Source: Adenophora triphylla var. japonica
Taxonomy: Eukaryota > Streptophyta > Magnoliopsida > Asterales > Campanulaceae
Reading direction: 5' to 3'
DNA: 64,000 bases
Assembly (NCBI GenBank): GCA_022495995.1
Contig: JAFEMH010002575.1
Location: 62,001-126,000 of the forward strand
The stretch's first letter is position 1; the number at the start of each line of letters is the position of its first letter. Below, piece after piece: positions 55,630 to 64,000 of this stretch. Both the position numbers and the translations under genes were made by a program. The notes under the pieces are model-generated. The model saw only the letters and a list, made by a program, of their open reading frames with translations, ran no database searches and was not told where the DNA came from.

Positions 55630-55649
55630 TGGCGACTCTGCTGGGGACT
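55630..55649 (+). other. Primer binding site of element I (tRNA-Arg type)
   Basis: TGGCGACTCTGCTGGGGACT one base after the LTR. Ogre elements are known to use a tRNA-Arg primer with a TGGCGACTC-type site. Confidence 0.88.
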
Positions 55650-57174
55650 AAGCTTTTTTTTAAAAAAAAAAATGGTATTTGGTATATTGGTGGAAACCAC
55701 TAAATTTCCCGTTATCGCCTTCTAACACGAGTCGGGGATAAATTGTGGTCTAACAATCCCACGTACCGGTATCATCGTTTTCAAAAAAAGCTTTTGAGGG
55801 TCAAGCTTCCGTCCCGGCTTTGAAAATCATTTTTGCGTGTGTGCTGATTTTTTGCACAGTTTTCATGTTGTTTTGGCCGCCTCGGAGAAAGTCAAAGTTT
55901 TGACTGTCGGAATAATGTCCCTAACTGTCGGAATTTTCGTGCTTACGTGCTTATGTGCTCATAAAAAAAAATCAAAAAAAAAAAGAAGGATTTTCAAAAA
56001 AAAAAGAAAATTTCCAAAAAAAAAATCATGCATCATATATTTAAGACACATAAAAAAATCTCTATTTTACTCGTAAAAAGAATATAGACTCGCTTGCACA
56101 CTACGCGCACGTGACCGTACACCGCACACTACGTCCTTAACCCGGGAAATCCTTGTCGCGGTCCGTTTGGTCTTATTACGCCTCTCGGATGAGCACAGGA
56201 CTACCCAAACATCCCATGGCGCCTCGTGTCGACCATGCACTTGTCCGTGACACACTTTGTCCGAGACCCGGTTGGTTTTTAGTCCGGGTCTGTGTCATGC
56301 CCCGTCCGTGTATAGACCTTTCCTTTCAAGCCTTTGTCGGCATACCGACTCAATATCTTTCGGGTCCCTAATCGCCCGAAGTTCGCCGGTTTTCCGCCGC
56401 AGACTTTGACCAAGATATTGACCTGGCGCCTTGACTTCGGCTCGACCGGCACAAATTATACACCGACTCCCAAAGATTGACACTGAGTCATCAAGGAGGA
56501 ATGACTAGTCCATGCCTAATTACGGCTTAACCGACGACAAGTCAAGATCAATCGTGGACGCTTATCGCTCCAAATCATGCCGACTTTTTGTCGAGCCCTC
56601 GGACATGATCTTGACTTTCGACGTCGCCTTTGTCCGTAATTTACATCGAATGCTCGTTAAGACTCGATTACCCGCCGACTTTTAGGATCGTTTTCTTTCG
56701 GTCGGTGGGACCCGCTTGCCCTATAGGACCCTCGCCCGGGCCGTCCACCCCGGGAGGTCGAAATACAGTGGAATACGAGGGGCTTATAGACGTAGTGACG
56801 GGGCCCACCGATCCAGAATCGAGTAGTTTGCGAAAAGAAGAGCAATCTTTTCCAACCGATTAGGTTAATAAAACATGTTTTAAGTAAACGTGAACAAATA
56901 ATCGCATGTTGCATGAGCCAAAAGCCCAAACACCTACCCCCTTCCATTCCTGCACATCCGAACCTTCATGTCCTTTCCGCAGCCTCCGCACAAAGCTTGG
57001 TTTCGGCACCGGTCACCGTTTGATCGCTGGGAAGAGTCAAGCGCGTCATCGCCTTCGCCATTTGTTCCGACTCCGGTCTCGTAATGTCCGCATCACCGGT
57101 AATGATGGGGATAACGTTGCTCCGTCCTCCAAAATCCCTCGCATGCACTGCATTGGATCCAGCTGGTAGAACAA
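55650..57174. other. Leader region of element I
   Basis: No supported gene. It starts with an A/T run and is partly GC-rich later (56100-57100). Ogre elements often carry an additional ORF before gag; if present here, it is too decayed to recognise. Confidence 0.5.
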
Positions 57175-57843
57175 ATGAGACTTCGACATGAGGCTCAAAT
57201 TGATGACCTACCGGGGGTAGTCGCAAGTCATGGTTTGACTATCGCCTCAATTCCGATGGCACTTTTACCGCAAAGACGTAAGAGGGTTCTCCTCCTCTTC
57301 TTAATAGTCCCGGATACATCAAGATGCTACCCCAAGATTCCTATGTTTCCACCGCCGGACTCCCGCCCGCCGACTTACAGGCAACCGGCCCCCAAACAGC
57401 TAGCCGTGGACGAAAGAGTTCGGTATACCGTCGCTGTCTCCTCTCAAAGTGATGATCCCACAAGTGTCGCCCGAGTGATGAAAATCGTGGAACAGCTTGA
57501 AGAAATATGGTCACCATCAAAGCCCCGGAAGAACGCTGCAATGCACAAAGCAGCTTGGATTGAAGAGGCCACACGCCACTTCGGCACCTTAACAATATCC
57601 CAACCGACCGGGGTTACCCGAAGGACAAACATGTGCCCGTTCCCCGGACCTCAATATCTCTCATTATCCGCGGAGTCCAATCACTCGCTACCGACAAGCC
57701 CAGCAGCATCCCCTGACCGGCCCACTCAAAGTCATTCCAAAGACCGCTCAACCCGAGGTCCCAAGTCCGCCACCACCGTAGAACACATTCGGTGGGATAT
57801 TTGTGATCGTCCCGATTGCCTTGAAAGGGACTATCAGGACTAG
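57175..57843 (+). pseudogene. Open frame in the gag region of element I, not recognised
   Basis: A frame of 222 codons, Pro/Arg/Ser-rich, with a segment around VARVMKIVEQLEEIWSPSKP that reads as an amphipathic helix. No capsid core or zinc knuckle is visible. By position it should be part of gag or the spacer to protease. Reading may change frame within it. Confidence 0.4.
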
Positions 57844-58329
57844 ATACACGAGGACCGTCCTCCTAAGAAAAAGAAAATTTCCTCCCAAAGAAAATTGAAG
57901 GAGAGATTCGAGGCCGGTGATAACGGCGTGGGAACGCTCGGAGCTATCTGGGGATTTGATTATTATGTACTCTACTCCGCCGCCTTTTCCCCAAAGCAAA
58001 AAGGGGTAAAAGAGCGTAAAACCCTTGCCAACGACAGAGTTGAGACTTTCGAATACTGTAATACCGCAGCAACGTAAGTCCAACCCCCTCGTGGTCGCCC
58101 AAGGTTCGCCTTGTCCAGCTCCCGAATATACACCGATGAAGAAAAACCGACGCTGGCAGCGCTCCCACTCAATCAACATGTTGACTAGAGATGGCAACCG
58201 CAACAAAAGGCATCGCATAACCTGTGGGCTTCGGCAAAGACTCTACCTCGCAAGAAAAAGGCACGAAGTGACCGGCTTGATGACTCTCCATCCCGAGACA
58301 AGGACCAAATCTATGATCCTCACCTATAT
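57844..58329. other. Decayed gag to protease spacer of element I
   Basis: Short frames in all phases, no domain recognised. Confidence 0.4.
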
Positions 58330-58930
58330 GGGAGTATGATCACCTTCGCGATGAAGATTTGCCAAGAGATGTCTCCCAACACAATGAAGCCTTGTACATC
58401 ACTATTCGGCTCAACACCATGTCACTCCCCGGGGTATTAGTGGACAATGGATCATCGGTAAATGTCCTTCCCCTCAGCATGATGAGGGCCCTCCGCATAA
58501 ATGAAAGGCGCGTGATCCCATCTACCCGGACCGTCAAAGCCTACGACGGTTCGTCTCGTCCCATTCTGGGACAGTGACTCGAACTCGGTACGAAACCCAA
58601 ATGGTGCCCGCAAAGTTCCATGTAATGGATATCCTCCGAGTTCACACTCTACTAGGGCGCCTTGGTTGCATCACATGAAAGCCATAGCCTCCACTCTCCA
58701 CCAATGCGTCAAATTCATCAACCGGCAGGGAGACCTTGAAGTCATAAGGGGTGACAGCTTCCTCATAGGGAACGAAGCCGAAACAATAGCCAAGAACACC
58801 CACGCCAAACACCGGCTACATCCTTCAAGAGGCAAGTCTCGCCAAAGATCCTTTGGAATCCGGCGATGCCAACTATGTCGACACACTCAAGCGAGCGTAC
58901 TCCGAAGAAGTTCGATTCATCAAATTTAAT
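58330..58930 (+). pseudogene. Aspartic protease of element I, broken
   Basis: The reading contains HNEALYITIRLN, then the active-site loop VLVDNGSSVNVLPLSMM, typical of Tat/Ogre proteases, and VKAYDGSSRPILGQ followed by a stop at 58575. After frame changes, HMKAIASTLHQCVKF (58670-58715) corresponds to the WIHxxxAVPSTLHQxVKF block that ends these proteases. D, F and G have the same block in the form STYHQC. Confidence 0.75.
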
Positions 58931-59747
58931 TGCTATTTCCAACACTCGAGGCGTACCGGAAGGAAACGCCGAACACCGCCATGATACAGTGCACACAAGT
59001 CCCCGGTCCTCAATCACAGATTTGTCGCATTCTCGCAAACCCATTCTTTGGCCTCGCCAGCGAGGAGATTTTCATGATAAAAGTAGACAAACACCGACGT
59101 ACTCGGCCGAATCTATGAACGTCGTGTGGGACGTCCTCCTTGCCGAACTACCCGCCAAGCCTTTCCGCTCGAGTATGGGACATGAGATTTTTCTAGCAAA
59201 GACACCGAGACGCAATACGTCCTTACATCCGGATTGAGCGGTCGGATTGTGACGAAACGAAATCCCTGTGATTGAGGAAGATCCCTACATCCACATGCTC
59301 GCCTTCCTGACGCCAAACACAATTGATTCTCGGTTCGTACAAAGAGATGATAGCAACGATCGAAGAGGGAGCACAGAGACCATGCCTTTCCCGGTTGTGA
59401 AGCCACCGACAAAGAATGCCGCTAAAGAATTGGGAAACTCTCTCGTGCCCGTCCGCGACCAAAGAGGAAATGATCACCAAGCTTGGATTGGTCCCCCGTC
59501 CTTTCGTGTCAACCTTTGTAAAGTCCTCCGAGTCTCTCATTGTTGAAGTTCGAGTCTCTCGAGTCGTCCGATGGCCTCACGCCCGAAGACCACGAAATTC
59601 TAGCCAACGTTGTATTCCCTCTTATTCTCAATGAAATGACGAACCTTTCGAGTATCCCTTAATTGCCACTTTAACTAATGATGAATTAACTAATAATCTA
59701 AAAACAAGTTAATAACGATTCACTAGATGAAGAGGCGTACACATTAA
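58931..59747. other. Protease to RT spacer of element I
   Basis: No domain recognised; the frames are short. Corresponds in position to the linker between protease and RT. Confidence 0.4.
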
Positions 59748-61860
59748 ATGAACAATATATCAAAGAAATCTTTAAGCGTGTTGTCCTGGAAAGAGGAAAA
59801 TCGAGCCCAAGCCGCCGAAGAGATTTTGACAAGTGTGAATCTGGGAACCGCGGAAGAGCCTAAAGAGACGCAGATTGGTAGTTTCTTCGAAGGGACCGAA
59901 AGGGAGGCCCTAATCGAGCCGCTAAAAGAATTCGTGGATGTGTTCGCATGGTCCTATAAAGATATGCCGGGCCTCGATCCTTCCATAGTAGAGCACCGAA
60001 TACCGCTCGACCCGTAAGTCAAGCCGCAGCGTAAGCTAAGAAGAATTAAGCCCGAATGGTCCTTACAAGTGAAAGAGGAAATAGAAAAGATGCTCGGGCG
60101 GGGTTCATCGTGGTCATTGAATACCCAACATGGCCGTCCAACATAGCGACGGTGACCAAGGCCAACGGAAAGATCCGATGCCGCGTAGACTTCAGAGACT
60201 TGAACAAAGCCACCCAAAAGACGATTTCCCTCGCCAAACATCGACATTTTGGTAGATTCCACGGCCAACCATGAATTCAAATCCTTCGTCGACGGTTTTG
60301 CCGGCTACAACCAAATCAAAATGGCGTAAGAAGATCAAGCCAAAACAGCCTTCACAACCCCTTGGGGCACATATCGCTATACGGTCATGCCATTCGGACT
60401 AAAGAATGCCGGGGCTACGTACTGCAGGGCGCCTACAGCTCTGTTCCATGACATGATCCACAAAGAAATTGAGGTCTATGTGGACGACATGATAATACAT
60501 TCCAGAGGATCGATGGCCAAGCACTTTGTTGATTTGAGAAAATTCTTCGGCCGCCTCCGAGACCACAAGATGAGACCGAATCCACCCAAGTGCACTTTCG
60601 GTGTAAGACGAGGCAAGGTACTAGGATATATGGTGACGTAACGGGGAATCGAAGTAGATCCCCGTAAAATCAAGGCGATAGTCGAAATGAAGCCACCACG
60701 GACACCGACGTAAGTGAAATCCTTCATGGGAAGACCGCAATACATAAGCCGCTTTGTAAATCACCGACCTCGATCCGCGAGCCAATCTTCAAGTTGATGA
60801 AGAAGAATGCCTACACGTAATGGACCCCTGAATGTCGCCTTGCCTTTGAACGTATTAAGGCATACCTTGTGAATCCCCGATTCTCTCGCCCACCACATCG
60901 GCAAAAGCCACTCTTGCTATATCTAACCGTCACGGATACAAAGAATTGGGGCTATGCTGCTCAAGAGAAGAAAGATTCCAAAGTCGAAAACGCCATCTAT
61001 TTCGTAGCGTAAAGCTCCAAGGAAGCGAACTCAATTACTCGTCTTGCGAGAAGACTTGCGCAGTTTGGTCCGGGTAGTGGGAAAGTTGAAACACTACATG
61101 CGCCTCACCCGATACATCTTGTTTCAAGGATAGACCCCATCAAATATCTCGTTTCGACAAGCCTTCCATCTCCATGAGATTGGCAAAATGGTCGTTCTTT
61201 TTGGCCGAATATGACATCACTTATGTTTCAAGGAAATCCGTAAAAGGACGCATAATGGCGTAACATCCGCCGATTTCCCAAGTGATGAGTCTCGAGGACT
61301 CGAACCTCAATTTCCCGATGATGGAATCTTCGCCCTAGAAGGAGAAAATCACCGGCAACTCTTCTTCGACGGAGCGTCAAACAAAAGGGGGAACGGGATA
61401 GGAATGCTTCGGTCGATCCTACCGACGAACACACCCCCATAGCGCAAGGCCGAACTTCGAAGTCACCAACAACGCCGCCGAATATGAAGCTTGCATAGCC
61501 GGGTTGGAAGCCGCCCTTGAAAGAAATATCAAGGAATTGGAGGTGTATGGTGACTCGCCCTCATCATCAATCGTGTCTCTAACAAATGGAAGACCGTGGA
61601 TCCGGGTTTGCGTAAGTATCATGCTTACATGGAAGAACTAGTGGCTCAATTCAAAGAAATCGCTTTCATTACCTCGCCAAGAGACCGAAACAGTTCGCAG
61701 ATGCTCGGCTACACTAGCCTCTCTTGTCGAAATACCCGAAGGAAAGTCTCGTTAAACCATTCGTAGTCTGGGAGAAGAGAAAACCCCGCCTATTGCTTCG
61801 AAATTGAAGCGGAAGCCGAACCGATCAATGATCCCCGGTACACTCGTATTTACCAAGATC
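59748..61860 (+). pseudogene. Reverse transcriptase and RNase H of element I, multiply interrupted
   Basis: Motifs in order: FAWSYKDMPGLDPSIVEHRI (59945-60005), an RT start with KLRRIKPEW, WPSNIATVTKANGKIRCRVD, MPFGLKNAGATY (60388-60423) and the catalytic VYVDDMIIHS (60476-60505). Then come VDPRKIKAIVEMKPP, an RNase H region and an archaeal-type RNase H (FFDGASNKRGNGIGML, 61365-61410). At least seven TAA stops (60015, 60327, 60639, 60711, 60818, 61009, 61261) interrupt the reading, each directly after a codon ending in CG. Several one-base frame changes also occur. Not functional. Confidence 0.85.
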
Positions 61861-61879
61861 TAAGGATGGCGAGGCCTCT

Positions 61880-62995
61880 TTCAAAATGAAGATGGGGAAT
61901 ATAAAGAAGGAATCAAAGCAAAAGTCTCTCACTCGAAGCGGCTCGCCTCCCATTATGTTCTTTTGGGAAATATGCTATACAAGAAGCGTTATCAAGGCCC
62001 CTCCCGCGATGTATCAAAGCAAACAAGAGGCTACCGAACTCATGAAAGAAATACATGGTGGTACTCGCGGCCCTCACATGAATGCTCGAGCTCGATGCAA
62101 ATCATACCGAGAATGGGGTACTTTTGGATCTCCATGGAAACCGATCGCATCCAGCTTTGTCAAAAGCCGCGACAAATGTCGCCGATACTCAAATCTTAAT
62201 CACTTGCCTCCTCACGAGTTATACCGCATGACAACCCTCGTCTTTCGTCACTTGGGGGAATTGATGTCATAGGCAAAATCACACCATCAGCAAGAACGGC
62301 CACGAGTTCGTCCCGATAGCCGTGGATTATTTCACCAAGTGGGTTGAAGCAAAGTCCTACAAAATCCTCAATTCAAAGAAAGTTGCCCTCTTCATCAAAG
62401 AAAACATCATGTGCGTATACGGGTTGCCACCGAAATCATCTCGTATAATGGATCCCACTTCGAAGGGGAATGTGAAAACCGCCGGCGGAATTCCGAATAA
62501 CCCGTCACAAGTCATCTCCCTACGCCCCAAACCAACGGAGCCGTCGAAGCAAAGAAACAAGACTCGAAAATATCATCCGGAAAATGGCCGTCCAAGGCGT
62601 AGATTGGCCCGAGAAGTTACACTTGGCACTCGGGGCTGCGTAACACGCCGAACGGCAACCGGGAAACACCTTTTGCCCTCACATACGGAATGGAAGCCGT
62701 ACTCCCAATCGAGCCGGAAATCCCCTCGCTCCGTATACCGCCGGGAAAGCCGTATCAACGAGGTCGAATGGCTCCAGTCGCCATGATTGAATTGGCCCTA
62801 CTAGACGAACGCCGACCGAAGGCCATGGAACACATCCGAGCCTACCAAGGAAGAATGGCTAGAGCCTTCGACAAGAAAGTAAAGCATCGGGAAATCCGAG
62901 AAGGTGATCTCGTTCTAAAAGAAAAGCCCCCAACCGTATCAACCCCTCGGCAAATGGGAGCCCGTATGGGTCGGGCCATATGTAGTCCGTAAGAT
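61880..62995 (+). pseudogene. Integrase of element I, frameshifted
   Basis: The zinc module reads EIHGGTRGPHMNAR with the first Cys changed to Arg-type context, then DKC and the HLPPHELY segment. In the core, VDYFTKWVEAKSY (62322-62360) and NIMCVYGLP are recognisable; the stretch with the second Asp and the Glu is shifted and garbled. GMEAVLPIEPEIPSLRI (62685-62735) and REGDLVLKEKP (62900-62930) are the C-terminal blocks typical of Ogre integrases. Confidence 0.8.
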
Positions 62996-63085
62996 CTTCT
63001 CCTGAGGAGCCATGCAACTTGCGCACTCGACGGAATCCCTTTGTACACCCAAAGGAATGGTGACAAGCCGCGCAGATACTACGCG

Positions 63086-63395
63086 TAAAAAAACCAAAAA
63101 AAAAGAGTGCTAAAAGAGTAATACCCAACTAGGTTAGAAACCCGAGAAGGGCGGCCTAGGTAAAAAACGAGGGTTGCACCAAAAAAAAAAACAAAAAAAA
63201 ACAAACAAAAAAAAAACAAAAAAAACAACAAAAAAAAAGAGTGCTAAAAGAGTAATACCCAACTAGGTTAGAAACCCGAGAAGGGCGGCCTAGGTAAAAA
63301 CAAAAAGGTTGCACCAAAAAAAAAAAAAACAAAAAAAAAAAAACAAAAAAAAAACAACAAAAAAACAAAAAAACAACAACAAAAAAGAGTTCACC
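63086..63395 (+). repeat. A-rich block with a duplicated conserved segment
   Basis: AGAGTGCTAAAAGAGTAATA, CCCAACTAGGTTAGAAACCC and GAGAAGGGCGGCCTAGGTAA stand in that order at 63106 and again at 63238, each followed by GGTTGCACC and a run of A with scattered C. A diverged single copy is in H at 38702. Confidence 0.85.
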
Positions 63396-63399
63396 GGTT

Positions 63400-63447
63400 G
63401 AACTACGAAGACCCGAGCTCCTCAAAATGAGGGGAACGTAGGCAAAT
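63400..63447 (+). other. Hairpin motif, copy 8
   Basis: GAACTACG, then CTCCTCAAAATGAGGGG and AACGTAGGCAAATGG. The stem CTCCTC with GAGGGG is the same as in copy 1. Confidence 0.75.
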
Positions 63448-64000
63448 GGAAACGGTTCGGTCTAAAGCACAAATAAAAGCCATACTTTGGCATCAATACA
63501 ATTGATCGACCATGAAAGCGTCTCGAAAACTCTAAAGCAATTCAAATATTCATTACAAGTTAAAAGCTCTTTGATGAGTCTAAGCCCGATTCATTCCTAC
63601 AACCGGCAACCCGCTAAAAGAAACTAAGATACATAATCAAACTAATGTGTCCGCCATGACAAGAAAAGGGATACTCGGAAACCTCGTAGTCACTCCAAGC
63701 CACTCGCACGGCCTCTCCCTTCTTCTTCCCCTCCGAGTCTTTCTCTTCCGAACCGGAAAAATGTCGGTATTCCTCCTACCAAGCTCTGGTATAGGGACAG
63801 GTCTATCAAACCAGCCTCCGTCGTGGCCTTAGTAGCCCTAGCGTCATCCCTCATCTCCTCGTAACCTAGCCGGTAGCATAGGAGCCCTCCTCTCCTCGTC
63901 TCTTGACGTAAGCCTCATAATCGCCGCGCCGTCTCCGCTCCCGTCATGAGGGTTGGCCCTCGCCTCGGCCCTCCTCCTCTCGTAAATGCCCGGTCCTCCG
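63448..64000 (-). pseudogene. Possible antisense ORF at the right edge (element I)
   Basis: On the minus strand, with one frame change near 63870, a reading continues from the window edge to about 63690: a charged, Glu/Arg-rich segment, then EAGLIDLSLYQSLVGGIPTF, and a basic end. The position after pol and the opposite strand would fit an antisense ORF as in C and D, but no similarity to those is seen. Could equally be chance. Confidence 0.25.

Larger units (their letters stand above)
53885..64000 (+). mobile_element. Ogre-like element I, from its 5' LTR to the window end
   Basis: 5' LTR (53885-55628), tRNA-Arg-type PBS, long leader, decayed gag, protease, RT, RNase H and integrase, then an A-rich region and a hairpin motif. 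The 3' LTR lies outside. The 5 bases before the LTR are CAAGT. The integrase style and the PBS agree with the Ogre clade of Tat. Coding parts carry many stops and frame changes. Confidence 0.88.

Noticed and set aside
56067..57226. Several 60-96 codon frames in the leader of element I
   Set aside because: Overlapping in many phases without recognisable domains; GC-richer composition alone explains their length.

Overview
This is eukaryotic nuclear DNA from a flowering plant, probably a eudicot and probably heterochromatic. It consists almost wholly of nested transposable elements and holds no intact host gene. The evidence is several Ty3/gypsy LTR retrotransposons of the Tat lineage (Ogre-like and Retand-like, with two RNase H domains and antisense extra ORFs), a CACTA DNA transposon with a plant TNP2-type transposase, a Stowaway MITE, a copia-like LTR and a captured piece of a plant-type SMC4 (condensin) gene. 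No tRNA, rRNA or CRISPR was seen. Element letters used here are local labels.

Layout. 1-11547: Ogre-like, apparently non-autonomous material (A) with gag-like ORFs, three tandem-repeat arrays, a recurrent hairpin motif, a polypurine tract and a 3' LTR (9702-11547). 11548-15436: the 3' end of a second Ogre-like element (B) with its own arrays and LTR (13165-15436). 15437-24024: minus-strand Tat element C, with LTR, an antisense gene on the plus strand converging on pol, and pol cut off inside RT. 24025-33793: the best preserved element, D (plus), with two LTRs, PBS, gag-pro, pol, and on the opposite strand a four-exon gene whose splice phases all agree. 33794-34869: part of an unrelated LTR (L). 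34870-37739: minus-strand relative of D (F). 37740-50735: 3' part of an Ogre-like element (H), interrupted by an intact-ended CACTA element (38789-46626, TSD ACT); its LTR (47645-50735) is split by a minus-strand solo LTR (J, 48170-50246, TSD CCACG). 50736-52920: a third relative of D (G, minus). 52921-53884: a minus-strand copia-like LTR (K). 53885 to the window end: a large Ogre-like element (I) with 5' LTR, a tRNA-Arg-type PBS, and decayed gag, protease, RT, RNase H and integrase.

Most notable observations. (1) D, F and G all have an in-frame UAG at the same place between protease and RT, each followed by CAA-UUA, the tobamovirus-type leaky-stop context. This suggests that these Tat elements make pol by stop-codon readthrough. 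(2) The CACTA element carries the 3' exons of SMC4, including the LSGGEK signature, Walker B region and native stop, joined to a truncated TNP2. (3) D carries an antisense 461-codon gene with three canonical introns. (4) A short hairpin motif with covarying stems occurs eight times near the 3' ends of the Ogre-like elements. (5) The LTRs of five Ogre-like copies each contain a PBS-like sequence shortly before their 3' end.

Most reading frames carry stops or frameshifts. Element D is the exception, with a single nonsense codon in gag.
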